From Epiperipatus broadwayi (taxonomy: Eukaryota; Onychophora; Udeonychophora; Euonychophora; Peripatidae): DNA of 64,000 nucleotides. Where the stretch lies: assembly GCA_028023455.1 (NCBI GenBank), contig JAQFVV010000141.1, forward strand, positions 2,532,843 through 2,596,842, written 5' to 3'. The position numbers were made by a program, and so were the translations under genes. Positions 11,771 to 26,795 of this stretch are shown here, piece by piece; the first letter of the stretch is position 1; each line of letters starts with the position of its first letter. Below the pieces are notes generated by a model that worked only from the letters and a program-made list of their open reading frames with translations, did not search any database and had not been told where the DNA came from.

Positions 11771-14699
11771 TATATAACCCTAATTTAAACTTATATCAGC
11801 ATTTTATGAGAAAATTATAAGTTCTCAAAATGGCGCAGATATATCATCTTTACAGAACTAATAAACTTCTTTATTAATGCATATAAGTACTCTGATACCT
11901 TTCATGTATAAGAAGTATAGACTGTTAATTCTTCATTAAAATAATCATTGTTATATTCTTCACATGTAAATAATTTGTGAGCACTTGGGCACTGACATGC
12001 ATTAAGAACATTGGTCCCTTGAAGACACTACTAGGCCACTTAATGAGACTAGAAAATATGTTTGGAATGATGGAATATTCACTAATAATGATGAGCAGAT
12101 CTACCCTGACTCTTTCTCAACGTAGAGTATGAGACTCATAAATATTAAACATTTGATAGACAAATAGAGTAAAAAAACATTAGCCCAGTTTAAAAACAAA
12201 AATAATCATAATGTTATTTACAATTAAAAGAAAATAAAGAAATCAAAAAATAATTTCTATTCTGTAAGTATGAATTTCATAAGAAAGACCTTTATAACTG
12301 ACAACTTTGACTGTTAAATTGATTCCCCAATTCAATTACTCCAGTAAGACTAAACTAAACATTTAAGAGCAGTTTTTTTATAAACTAAGATGTATAATTT
12401 ATATGTGAACGTCTTTTAATAAAAAAATCAATTTATCTCCTTGGACACTTATACACATATGCATCTGCAATAAAAGTACATGTGTGTGGCAATTTCTAAA
12501 TATTTTATTAATTATAGGTAAAATAAGAATATTTATATCATATAAGAGAGAAATTGTAAGCTATTTGAATATTTGCCAGACAAAAAAAAAAAAACAAGCG
12601 AGTCGATGATTTAACAGTTGGTAGCTCTGGATTAAAAGAATATGAGCTTGATCAAAATGTTATGGTCAAAGGCTCTGAACACTTTACAAATATATCACAA
12701 TAATATGATGCAAAACATGTATGCTGACATAACCAGACCATGACAGAGAAAAGAAACTGCAATGAAATTAATTGATAATCTAGCAACAAATACATTAACA
12801 TTTATCCAAACCACTTCGAACATTTTTTAGCAAAACTCTTTATTTGTAAATACACCTACGTTTCGACAAATAAAGAGGTTTGCTAAAAAGTGTTTAGAGT
12901 ATTTTGTATTGTATTTATGGGATATTACAGCAAAATAAAGATTAGTGTGATTTAGGTAACAAGTGCAATAGTAATATCGACCAGATATATACCTAGATAA
13001 CTCTGGTGAAGTGAAAGAAAACCCCTATAATATAACAGTTGCCTATATATTGATTTGATTTAAGTACATCCACAATTGCATGAATAATGCATGCTATGTA
13101 CAAGTGTTAAAATGTTTTAGTAAATCTAAAATCAAATCACACATATATAAAATAAATTGATTAATGTTATTTTTTAAAAAAAGTTAATTTTAAACATTAT
13201 TACAAATCTTTAACTTTTTTTTACTTACTGCTTTACTTCAGAATTGTTTTCTTAAAAAACAGATAAACTTTCAATATTCAAGAATAAAAGAGATATATCA
13301 AATTATTCTATAACAATAATACTTACTCTCAAATTAATATTTTATGTAACCCTGTCAAATTCCCAATAAAAGGCAAGATAAAATTTCTTTTATAGCTACA
13401 ATTTTTAAATACAATACGTTATAAATTTAAGATTTTTACTCTAAAAAACAGTAAATCATTCATTCATACATGACTAAGATATATATTGAACCCAATGGGA
13501 GGAGGTGAACTTATGAAATAAACAAAAATAATATCTTTAATCAAATAATGTGAAAAACAAATTATTTTGTTTCCTTAATAATAAAAAAACACTTTAATAT
13601 TATAAATTTATTTATTATAAATCTTACACTTCCCGCCATACTTTAATAGTATGTTAACCGATTATTCAGGCAGAGAAGCATAAAAAACCTAGAAGGTACC
13701 TACAGCTAAACCAAAGTTACACAAGGTTTAACTTACAGCAACATTTCCAAGCTACAGAACTTCTCAGCTACTAAATCCAACCCCTGTCATTCAAGGCTCT
13801 TTATTTGTTTTGAAGTAAACTTCAGGCACCAGATAATTACAAGAAGTAATTAACATGCCTTGAATGATGTCTACCAATTCAGCACCTGATATCCTAACAA
13901 ACTCAGTCATAAAATTAACAAAAATAAACATTAACTGACTATCCAATGACATATTTAAGAAAAAAATGTTTATTAGTGGTATAAGTAGAAAAGAACTATT
14001 GAATACTGGTTAGCAGACAATATTTTATTCTAATAGATTTAAATTAATTTATTAGAAATCTATAAATTAAATTCTTTCATCTTTAATAAATTATATAAAT
14101 GACATACTTATTATATGCACATATACACTTAATGAACATATAATAATAAAATGGTATCCATTCTAGACACATATTCTTAATAAATACTTAAAAAATAAAT
14201 CATATAATTAATATACATCTGACTGCATATACACATTCGGAATTATAAATAGCAATTATTTAGAAAAGTTTTGCAAAACATTTGGCTAAAGTACTGGGAG
14301 GCAGATATATATGCATATATTACAGTTCATCTATATGCTGCATATCAAGGTCACTCATATATTGCTACTGCTTCTATTGTTCATAAAGATAATATTAGTC
14401 TGTGACTGGGAATAAGAAATTTATGTTGTCTAGTATTTTGGACATGTTGCACTCTGAGATGTGGCTTCTCACTTTCTCTTGCTGTATGGATGATTTACCA
14501 AATGGCTAGATTTTACATTTTTATAGTGGCTTCTTTTGGCTTTTTATGTTTAGGCAGATAGTTATTCTTGGTGGTTTATATTTTAATACAGACATGACAT
14601 CTAACAGATGGATTGCTGGTGTTCATGAAGACCAATGCTGGAGAATGGCGACATGCTCAGATGACTGCTTAGCATGACATGATCTTGTAGTGTTTTGTA
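11771..14699. other. non-coding, no gene recognised
   Basis: AT-rich DNA with a poly-A run near 12583 and a hairpin at 12821-12892. No coding pattern, repeat array or RNA gene could be supported. Confidence 0.5.
12821..12892. repeat. short inverted repeat (hairpin)
   Basis: The arm 12821-12847 (TTTTTTAGCAAAACTCTTTA region) pairs with 12866-12892 (AAATAAAGAGGTTTGCTAAA region). About 25 of 27 positions match around an 18-base loop. It may be a small foldback or the end of a transposon. Confidence 0.85.
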
Positions 14700-15318
14700 A
14701 AAATGGCAGACATGTTTATGCACTCTAGAAAAAAAACTAGAATTTATTTGAGAGGTTGTTTTTAGATCGCGTTCTGATAACTGAGGAATTTAATTAAGGC
14801 ATTGACGTAATGGCAATCAACAATTCCAAAAAATATTTGCCGATTGCAAATATTTTTAGATAAGCGACTGTATCTTATTGGACAATGGATTGATTGTTGC
14901 TATTACAAAATGCGATAAGAAGACTGGGTAACAACTATGCAGGGCAGTGTAATATAGAGAGTATTAGAGGCAGTAGTCGATCAGACAGTATTGAGTGCAT
15001 CTACAGTAGAGTTACTCTTCAATTCCAGTAGGAGACATCTATTGTCAGTGCTTGTGATTAATGTCCAGAGTCCAGTGGAAGGTAGTTCACAGGTATAACT
15101 GAAAGAGACCACAGCCTGAGGAAATTGTCTGGATAGCAGCTGAATAAAGAGTTGAGTTTCCAGCAGTTTTCAAGTGAAGTAGACTGTTGCAGAGACAGAA
15201 GCTGTAAGGAGCTTAAGATCAGTCGCAGTGCTTACTATGAAGATACCGTGTACAGCTAAACTGGACTGGGGCTAAGGTATGCCCATTGTGAACCGTTTTT
15301 GTAGCAGCCAGCCTGAAA
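14700..15318 (+). other. less AT-rich non-coding stretch, possible LTR or exon-like relic
   Basis: Base composition is clearly less AT-rich than the surroundings, with many CAGT/GCAG words and an AATAAA near 15144. It sits about 1.2 kb to the left of the gypsy pol relic, so an LTR or untranslated region of that or another element is possible. I found no second copy in the window and no open frame, so the identity stays open. Confidence 0.3.
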
Positions 15319-15515
15319 GAACATTGTGGGAATTGAACTTTAGCAAACTGTAGAGTCTCATTGCAGACCATTCATTCGAGAGCATCCATTTGCAGACTAT
15401 TCGTTGGAGAGCATCTTTGGCAGAGCATTAGTTGCAGACCATTCATTGCAGAGCATCCATTGCAGAACATTTGTTGCAGAGCATTCGTTGCAAGAGAACA
15501 TCGTGGGAATTGAAC
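15319..15515. repeat. 14-bp minisatellite inside a 177-bp-spaced direct repeat
   Basis: About nine to ten units of the type TGCAGAGCATTCRT fill 15361-15492. They are bracketed by near-identical copies of GAACATYGTGGGAATTGAAC at 15319-15338 and 15496-15515. The nesting suggests replication slippage within a duplicated segment. Confidence 0.88.
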
Positions 15516-16559
15516 ATAGTTATTTGCTGACCACACAGTCAGACTTGCGGATTTAATAGATCTTAACAGTGATGAATTGAAAAAATAAAAGTTTGCAGTA
15601 AAAGTACAAAATAAACTGATTGAATAGATTTGTTCGTATTTATATGATCCCTTAATGTTGTCTGATCTCTTATCTTTCTGAATCACTTTAATTAATTTGT
15701 ACATTTAATTTTTTTAGTTATTTTCCATTGTTTCTTAATCCACATATATGCTTAGTTCAATCTAACTTCAGATAAAATACAGCTTTTTTATTATTTCCAT
15801 TGTTTATATTTGTATCAATTTATAAATACTAACTCCCATTCTTCTTTTATCGGACAAGAAATCTTTGAGTGATTTTTAAGATTGTATTATAAACTTTCCT
15901 TTATTTATTTTAATTTAACTCTCATTTTTTTATTCTTTTCTTTAACACACACATTTTATTTTTTATGTAGTTTAACATCAACCTTTTTTATGCACACATC
16001 TTCTTCTTAAATAAATAAAAAAGAGAGTGATTTTTAGGTTTTAAGTTTTCTTTTTAAATTCACTGTTAGCTCCCCCTCTCCCCTAATTACTTTTTAATTA
16101 GTAAAACTTTGTAAATGAGGCAGTGATTTGTCTTTTGGAAAACTGTTTTGTTTAAAAAATGCTCTTAAAAGTTCTCATTAAACTTCTTTTTAGTAAACTT
16201 TTAATTATTTCTTCCAACAAAATTCGCCTCAATCATTTTTCAATGATGGTTTCATAGTGTTTATTTCTTTAAAAAAACACTTTCTTTTTTTATAAATCTT
16301 TAAGCTGCTGGTATAAATTATTTTTATCTTAATTTTTTAATGAAAATTACAGACATATAATTCTGTTCATTAGTAGTACTTTATACTATTACTTGCTAAG
16401 AGTAAAATGTGACATTTCAGCTATTTTATCTCTGATAACTTTCTTAATAATTTTGAACTATTTACATTAATTATTATTTTTTCTAAATTTCTTTTTTAAT
16501 TTGTTTAACATTCTTATTTCTTTTTTTTTATTATTATTATTACTACCTATCTGACGGTT
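15516..16559. other. AT-rich non-coding stretch
   Basis: T-rich on the plus strand, with several AATAAA/TTTATT words. It could include the 3' side of the gypsy relic, which reads leftward from 19340, but no LTR was identified. No gene seen. Confidence 0.45.
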
Positions 16560-17570
16560 GATTTTTCATGTTTACTAATCTCAACAACCGGATGTTATAT
16601 GTTCCCTATTCTTCCATTTTCTGTGCTACCACATATGTGTTATTGCCATATTTCCACTTATTACATATGGGCCATCAGAAATTGGCTTTAATTTCTTGTA
16701 TATGTGGTTTCGGAGTGACTCACAGGATGAACTCTCATCATGACCTCATCTCCTATTTTGAATATTGCTGTAGCTTCTCCCTGCCTCTTCTGCCTTAGTT
16801 CACCCATTTTTAGCTGGTTAAGCACTTGCTCAGCATTCTTTTTCTTGTTTATTGGATTCATCTCCACTGACAACTTGATCTCAAATGGGTATGGAATATT
16901 TCTTCCAATATGCAGTCAAACAGGTTCAAATACTGTGGATTAATTTCTTAACCACTTTATCATATTGACTATTTGTGGGGTTTCTTTCACTCAGCTCTGC
17001 TGATATTTGGGTATATAAATACAAAATAAATGTCCCAACTCCCTCCTAATTTATTCACACAGAGGTTAAGAATTGATGTAAGTATATGTTTTAATCCATG
17101 CCTTTTCATCAATTTCTTTCATTTTCTGGATACAAAGAGCATTTCATGATCTGAGAAGATCTTGTCTGGAATTCCTACAGTCTTAAACTGCTGTTGTTCC
17201 AAGACCTGGATAGTTTATTTTGCATTAGCTTATATTACTGGATATGCAGCTACCAACTTTGAAAACACATCATATGGTACAATGAGATATTTATTTTTAT
17301 TTAATGGAGACAAAGGTCTATAGAAGTCTATCACTAATAAGCTATTCAGACATTAGGTTATATTGGTTGTAATGGCCATACTCCCAATCTGTTAGATGCT
17401 TGGTTGTTGAACATATAGTGCATTTTACAATAATGTCTACAATACTGGCATATATTCTGGGCTAGTAGAACCAATGACTCAGCTAGTCCTCAAATTTATT
17501 GCCCCTGTAATGTCCAAAAATTTCATATACATATTTAATTATCTGCTTCCCCATAGCAATCGGAAGAATA
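16560..17570 (-). pseudogene. gypsy integrase relic
   Basis: Near 17540-17380 the minus strand encodes a decayed zinc-binding HHCC module (a Gly-His-Tyr stretch, a Trp-Phe-Tyr block, then Cys-Thr-Ile-Cys). At 16873-16688 it encodes the C-terminal part: a Lys/Glu-rich helix with AEQVLNQLKMGELRQKRQ, then FKIGDEVMMRVHPVS, which matches the conserved FxVGDxVxxxxHP strand of gypsy integrases before the GPY/F module. The central DDE core between these parts carries several stops. Function lost; in an intact element this enzyme joins the cDNA to host DNA. Confidence 0.82.
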
Positions 17571-17663
17571 ATGCACTTTTTTTCAGAAATACATGCTGTA
17601 AGAATGCTCCTTTCAAGCAAAAGTAGTTCGTGTTCTTACTCAGTGGATTATTTGTCATTTCTA

Positions 17664-18065
17664 TTAGAGATTGATTGTGTAAATACTCCAGTATTTGTTT
17701 GTAGTTGTTGTCTTCTCCTTTCTGTTTCTGCAACATATGCAAGTCATTTTTATCCCATTTCTTTTATATACTTTGGCTGCAGCTATATATGTTCTGTCAC
17801 AACTTAAGTCTTGAACTTCAATTAATGGATATTGGTTTAAAGTGTCTGCTACAATATTTGAATTATCATGAAAGTATGATATTTTGTAATTAAATTCCTG
17901 CAGGAACAAGCTCAATCTTATTAACCTGTTGTCACTCAGGAAGCTATGGTTAAGAAAGTTCAGACTTTTGTGGTCAGTAATCACCACTACATCAAAACAT
18001 ATCCAGATATTTTTTAAATACCATCCAACCTCTAGGGCTTTTTTTTCAGTTACAGTATTGTTCAC
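17664..18065 (-). pseudogene. gypsy RNase H relic
   Basis: The open frame of 133 codons contains EKKALEV, an ITDHKSLNFL block and QEFNYKISYFHDNSNIVADT. These match the RNase H signature of Ty3/gypsy elements (E for the second acidic residue, TDH-x-x-L, then Y-x-x-G-x-x-N-x-x-AD). The Gly before the Asn is replaced by Asp-Asn here. The frame ends in a Lys/Thr-rich tail that is probably out of the original frame. In intact elements this domain degrades RNA in RNA-DNA hybrids during reverse transcription. Confidence 0.88.
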
Positions 18066-18129
18066 TTCCGATCACTTCAATAAGTCACTAATGATACAAA
18101 GTGCCCTGTGCTGACTTTCTTCATGTATC

Positions 18130-18990
18130 TCATACAGAATGGTCCCCAATCCAAATCCACTGTTGTCCACTTGTACAAAGAATAGTTTGTTGAGAGCAGA
18201 ATAATCTAGCCTTAACACTTTGGAAATTACACATATGGTGTTCATTTAATGACCACAGTTTCTCCTTTCTCAATAACTGTAATAATGTCTCCATGTCATG
18301 TGAAACATTTTCTATAAAATCCAATTATAGAAGTTACATAACCCAAGAAAAGACTTATTATGTTTTTTATTCCAAGGCATGGAAAACTGAATTGCTTGGA
18401 TTTTTTTAGAATTAGGTAATATTGCTCTTTCACTGATAATATGTTCTAAAAACATGACATAGGTAGTCAATATTTTACTTTAATTCAAATTAATCCAGAC
18501 ATTGAACAAGTGCTACTGCACTATTTTTTAGCATGGAGGGAATCTGGTCAAAATTATATGCATGTCTGTTAAATTTATACATATTATATTTCCAATACTT
18601 TAGCTGAAGTTTAATTGGCCAATACTTGCAGTTAAGTCAAACATTAAAATTATTTTTTTCTTTGAAATTTTGTTAACAATTCGTTAATTAGTGGAGGAGC
18701 ATTATTATCATGTATTCTTATCTTATTTAGAAGCTCGGCATCTAAACACAACTAAATTGATTTATCTCTTTTTACTGTTATTATGGGGTTATTAAATGGA
18801 GACAAATATTTAGATATGATTCCCCATTTAAGAATTTTGTCTATCTGTTCTACTTCATGTCTATATTGATGTGGTGTAGGATAAGTGCAGGTACAATGTG
18901 GCTGATCTTCATGAGTCTTATCATGTGTTCATACTCTCGCATCTACCAGGGAATCTCAGAAAAAATACTCAGGTATGAGTTTAGTAGCCT
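18130..18990 (-). pseudogene. gypsy reverse transcriptase relic
   Basis: Reading leftward, the start near 18890 gives a YPTPHQYRHEVEQIDKIL stretch followed by GIISKYLSPFNNPIITVK, the hallmark opening of gypsy RT (P-x-x-x-x-x-E-v, then G-i-I-x-x-S-x-S-P-x-x-S-P-v-v-v-v-K). Further on are remnants of Y-W-x-I-K-L and the x-x-x-M-x-x-L-K-N-A block, then FLEHIISERAI, equivalent to FLGHxIS. At least half a dozen stops and shifts separate these pieces. The FxDD active-site strand is not recognisable. Confidence 0.85.
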
Positions 18991-19079
18991 TTTCAATTAG
19001 TCCCTTTGATTATTATTTATGTAGCTTGATTAATCCACCTTTCCCCTATCTCTATTTACATTACTGCACATTGTGCACA

Positions 19080-19340
19080 ATCTTCTTTATTAACTTTATT
19101 CTTTTGGTATTTTGTAAATGGAATTATTGTGTTGTTTATTTCTTCCTGACCTTGTTTATAGTCCAATACACAGGCTTTTTATACATAAAGTCTGAACCTA
19201 TTATGACCTCATGAATCAGACCCCCAGAATCAACAATACATGGTTATATTCTCCCTCTGCCATGTGCATTTTTACCTATGCCTGCTTGGACACCCTCTTC
19301 AACCATTTATTATCCAGCAAAACATATACCATTTTCAATG
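19080..19340 (-). pseudogene. possible gypsy aspartic protease relic
   Basis: In its expected place upstream of RT, the minus strand contains VDSGG (near 19230) and, about ten residues later, VIIGSDFMYK. These resemble the D-[ST]-G active site and the I-I-G-x-D-F-L strand of retroviral-type proteases. The spacing is far shorter than normal (about 60 residues), so either an internal deletion has occurred or the first motif is chance. Low confidence. Confidence 0.4.
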
Positions 19341-19351
19341 GCAATTGTTCT

Positions 19352-21790
<2,439 letters not shown>

Positions 21791-24700
21791 CCTTTTCTAT
21801 AGGTCAATGATGGTTATAAATGGTCAATTACTAAAAAAATTTAAAATTAATATTATATAGTATTTAATATTATAAATTATCGGTAAAAGGTTAATATAAT
21901 ATATTTAATAATAGGTATTGTGAGGGTGAGAATTGTATCTAGTTCTATATTTTTCTAAATTATTTTTCAAAATTTTATATAATCATTTTAAATAATATAA
22001 GTAGCAAATATATTAAGACAGATAAAACTAGACTAAACACCGGAAATGTCTACGTGACTGTCTGGAATATTTTATGTATAAGCACCGGTTTAAATTAATA
22101 CAGATAATTAAAATATTTAAATAGTATATTATAGAACTGGATGGAATTGTCACACATCATAATAAAAAATAAGTATTGTACATTTTTATTAATTATTGTT
22201 TCAAAATTATTTTAAAAGTAATTAAATTGTAATAGATAATAATTGATTTAAATAATAATAGGTTAATATTTAAATCTATTACCTCACGATTTTAAAACTT
22301 TAGAAATTGTTTATAAACCAAAGTAGGGAGTGACCAATAAAAAGATAGATCTTAGCAGACAACAAAAATCACGCCAATTAATTGTATAAACTGGGAGAAC
22401 AAAAATGTGTTGACTCCAGAGCAGAGGTAAAATTTTAAGCTCTTTAAAATTTCTTTCTTTCTTCAATTTATTAGTCAATTTTATTATAACTTTAATAATA
22501 TCTTTGAAAGAAACTAACTGACAATTTAAAATCTTCCGAAGAGAATCTAAGAATAAAATTTTAAAAAAAGTTCTCATAATAATGTTTCACTAACTTCACA
22601 GTAACCTGCCAGTGGATTCTATCAAAATATAATCTGAATTTTCAATAAAAAATGGATAGATTCTTAAAACCAAGTTATAAATTTTATAATATTCCAAAAA
22701 TGTTAATGTCGTTTGTTGATATAGTTTGTATAGCGTATTACTATGAAAACTCCTTTCGTGCGTATAAAATTAATGAAAGGACATTGTGCGCAAAGTTAAT
22801 GAATATAATGGAAAATAAGAATAAGTATTATTCGTATAAGAATAAATGGACAAAAAAAGAATTTTTATTATTGAAAGAATTTGAATTGCTTTCTTTAAGA
22901 TGACTGGAGCAAATACTCTAGAAATAGTTAAAGATCGAAAATGTTGTATATAAATTAATAATGAATGAAAATGAAATTTACCAGGGAAAACACTTGCCTA
23001 AAGAAGAAAAAAATATTTTACAGAGAAATAAATATAAAATATTGGATCCATGTAAAAACGCAATTGGTACCGTAATTATTAAATAATTGTAGTTTTGCTA
23101 GAAATAAATATGCATCAACACGCCGAGGTAATATTCGCTCGAACATTAAAAGCTTCGTGGGATAACTAAATAAAATGTTTTCTAATAATTTTGAATTAAA
23201 CATTAAAACTAAAGATCATCTAAACAGTTTGCTAAATGAACTAATTTATTTAAAACTTTAATAAGCCAAAAGGAGAACATTCGGACAAAGGAACAAATAA
23301 TAAATATTATGGGACTAACCAAGATTTACCGCCAGAAAAATATGTGATTATGGTTTAAATTATTTTCTTTATTAATCTAAGTTAAACATTAAGTTTTAGA
23401 TAGTGATAGGGAAACAAATACATTAATTCGCAATATAACATTATATAAAATAATATGTTTTGATTTTGAATGTTCAAATAAAATTGTATGTGTGTGGAAA
23501 TTCGTATATTTGCAATGCTCGAAGAGAAAGAAACCTACTACAAACTCTAATAGGAAGGTAAAGATTATTTTGGTACATTTTATGGTTATTAATGATATAA
23601 TGTATGTTTTATTTATTTAGATCAGCTGTGAATCGAATGAATGTAATGCAAAAGTTTTATTGTTATAATTATTGTAAAACGCATTTTGAAAAAAAACAAC
23701 ACTCTAAAACACTTTGAGATATAATTAGATTTTTTTTAAAATATGCATACGATAATCATTTTATGTGTTATTAATATAGCTCAATATAACCGATGGTTAT
23801 GTTATATTTTCTGTTAATTTTCCGATTGGGATATTTAAGTGATATTTTAACAAAACGTAGATGTCGAACCTACAGTGTAATAAAGCAAGACAAATTGTTC
23901 TTATGGAATAGGGAAATGTTTTATATTAGTGAATTTTGTTTATTGTTTTAAAAGGTAGTTAGTTGTATCAATGTTGGATACAGTAAAAAATCTTGAGAGA
24001 TGGTTTGGGTAGTGACTTGGTAGTACGTGGAAATTCGGAAACCAAGAGGATGTATTTAAAACTAGGATGCTACAGGGAATGAAATAATAAGTAGTTTTAG
24101 ATGGTAATCAGCGTAGTTAACAAAGCCCTACGACTGTTACACATGTTGTCATGGACAGTGGTATTTTTATATTTCTTATGAATCGTATTAGATGTTTGGT
24201 AAAGCTGAATAAATAGCTACCACATCATGCTTATCGCCAGGGTTATTAGACAAAGAATGTCGGACCTATTCACACTGTTTCATACATTTTGAAGTATATA
24301 TTTTGATAAGTTATCTATCTATCTTCCCAATATCCTATACATTGTTCGCTATCTTTATCCGTATTTCTTGCAACTACATCGTTATGTGATAAGTCTATTG
24401 AAAGAGAAACAATAGATATTTTAGAATGTATGTCATGCTGTTATTTAAAATAAGAATAGTTAGGTATTAACAAAGAGTAGATTATGATTATTGAAAGAGA
24501 GATGCAGATATCCTAAGAAAGGAAGGAGTCAGAGAATTATTTTAATTTTTAAGAAATGAACTATAATTTTATAAAAAATATATCCAAATAGAAATATACA
24601 AAAATATTAAATATGATTTAACGTTTTCTTATTGTTGATTATATTTAAAAATATAAGTATTGCATATTTAGAAAATATAATAACATTCGATAATTATAGT

Positions 24701-26270
24701 ATATGTGAAACTAAAACAGGTGATAATTAAACCCGTGTTATGACCTTATACATGAGTATGGCTTATGGAATAAATGTATCAGAGTTTACGAGCATTAGAG
24801 AACAAACATTATAGGTAATCATAATATTTGAACAATATGCGGAGTGACTTATATAGAGTTACAAGAAAATGTAATTTTTTTTTTAAGAGGAAAAACCATA
24901 TGGATTGTAAATTTATAACGTTTATAAATGATGTTTATCCACATATCTAATTTATAATACGGTAACTTTAATATAAAAGGTAAAGCATAGTATTACCCAT
25001 AAAATAGTTAAAATAAATAATATAATAAACCTAATGATGAATAAATAAATAACTTATAAAAGGTATAATAATTTAAATTAACTATAAAAGAAATCTAAAA
25101 ATGTATAATTCAACTATTGTAGCGGAAAGAAAAAATGAGGATATCCCTTGTAAATAAATGTAAATATATTTGTTTGTTTTATCTTAATTTTGATTGTTGT
25201 TAATAAAATTCTAAAATTTGTTTATTAAAACTTGTGTCTGAGTTTTGTTTTCTCTACATCATTGCATGAATTCACAGGGTATGTTTACCGTCATCAAACT
25301 ATTTATATAATTGTTTGGACAAAATATAAATAGAGAAGTATATTTCATCTTAAATATTTATTGATTTTTTGTAATTGAATAATTATAAAATTGCATTGCG
25401 TTACTGGTCATAAATCCATTGTCATAATAATTTGCTAAATTGTATGCTATTAGTTGCCACTTGCTTCATTTATCAGATTATCTAAACACTGCCACTTACT
25501 AATTTATTTTTATTACTTAAAGATAAAAAAGGAGGATATTAGATTATTAACTAATTTATTACGGTTATAAATTTGCGATAAAAGAAAAGTTGTACTAGTT
25601 AGATTAAACAATGAAGATTGTGATTATTATTATTGTTTTATTATTAATCTAATTTCAGAGTAGTAAATTATGACACAAAATCCCTTATCATATTTTGCTA
25701 CCTTATTTTAATTTTAACCTTGAATAAAATTAAGAACCTGAGATTATTTTATCTGAGCTAGATAATTACTATTATTGTTATTATAGATAAAAGATTAATA
25801 CTTTAATTGTTAAATGAGTTTAGTGATTAGAAATTGCAGAAGTCATAAGAATACTATGTAGTTATTATATGTAATAGTAATATAAGGGGGGATAGTGTTC
25901 TTATGCCATTGAGGTGGTATCCTATGGGATATTATCTCAATGTAATCTACTTTGTCACCCTTTATTTCCATTTCTAGTCTCATGAATTCTGGAATAGTTA
26001 TTTGAGTTAGTCTAAAACAGAACCTAAGTTAATTTTAAGAAATTTGAGCTAGTAAAGCATTAATTGAATATCTTATTAATTATTAGAGCTAGAACCCGGT
26101 GAGGCGATTTTCATTATATTATATTATTTATCTTGGGTGGAAGTGGAGTACACATATACACGTAAATATATGTAAGGGTGAGAGGGCAGATTGTGGCGGT
26201 AGATTGTGGCGTAACGTGATGGGCTCGAGGTGTACGTAGTTACAACATAGGTAAAGGTCAGAATATATAT
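21791..26270. other. long AT-rich stretch without recognisable genes
   Basis: Very AT-rich. Two frames of 83 and 88 codons (22652-22903 plus, 22311-22577 minus) are longer than typical here but match no family I know and have no supporting context. The segment 26170-26250 (GTGGCGGTAGATTGTGGCGT and following) is less AT-rich and unexplained. No RNA gene or repeat array was found. Confidence 0.45.
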
Positions 26271-26273
26271 ATA

Positions 26274-26522
26274 TTAAAATACAGTAAAATTCACACAAAT
26301 TATAGTTATTTTTTATTAGAAGTTCTTTGGACTATACATTTTGTAGTCTTTATCAAGTATATAACATTGAATTATCAATACGAGACTACCTTTCATAATA
26401 CCCATAGATCATAGGAAGTGTGGTTTTGATTATTTAATGTTATATAATGGATAAAGAGTACAAGATGTATAGTTGAAAATATGTCTAATAAAATAACTAT
26501 AATTTATGTACATTTTATTGTA

Positions 26523-26528
<6 letters not shown>
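26274..26528. mobile_element. foldback MITE with about 110-bp inverted arms
   Basis: The left arm (about 26274-26390; landmarks TTAAAATACAGTAAAATT, AAATTATAGTTATTTT, ACTATACATTTTGTAGTCTT) is the diverged reverse complement of the right arm (about 26415-26528; AAGAGTACAAGATGTATAGT, AAAATAACTATAATTTATGT, GTATTTTAA). Only a short spacer separates the arms. Both ends abut (TA)n, suggesting TA-type target preference. Non-coding. The arms show many substitutions, so it is old. Confidence 0.85.

Positions 26529-26618
<90 letters not shown>
26527..26618. repeat. (TA)n microsatellite, about 46 units
   Basis: An uninterrupted TA run directly at the right end of the foldback MITE and just before the RTE element. 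Open frames that cross it are artefacts. Confidence 0.97.
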
Positions 26619-26621
<3 letters not shown>

Positions 26622-26795
26622 TGGCTTTTTACCTCTGAGTTTAAGAATAATTTTTCAATATATACAATCATGACAGATAAAAATAAAGCATGGCCCTTAT
26701 TCCCAGGAGGCTGTAAAGTCACCAACGAAGGCAGCGGTTAGTGGTCGAAGGCGGAGGATGATAAGAATCCCCTGATTGCGGACTCAGGCCGCCAT

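Larger units (their letters stand above)
16560..19340 (-). mobile_element. Ty3/gypsy retrotransposon relic (pol)
   Basis: Minus-strand order is possible protease (about 19330-19100), reverse transcriptase (about 18990-18130), RNase H (18065-17664) and integrase (about 17570-16560). RT before RNase H before integrase is the Ty3/gypsy (Metaviridae) order; Ty1/copia and BEL have other arrangements or motifs. All domains are cut by stops and frameshifts, so no full polyprotein survives. No gag and no pair of LTRs was recognised. The left end is near 16560. The right end merges into the (AAT)n tract and the dispersed repeat at 19580, which may itself be an older host of this insertion. Confidence 0.85.

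Noticed and set aside
16568-16943. Plus-strand frames with hydrophobic residues (possible membrane peptides)
   Set aside because: Antisense to the gypsy integrase relic.
26430-26725. Open frames of poly(Tyr-Ile)
   Set aside because: Translation of a (TA)n tract, not a protein.
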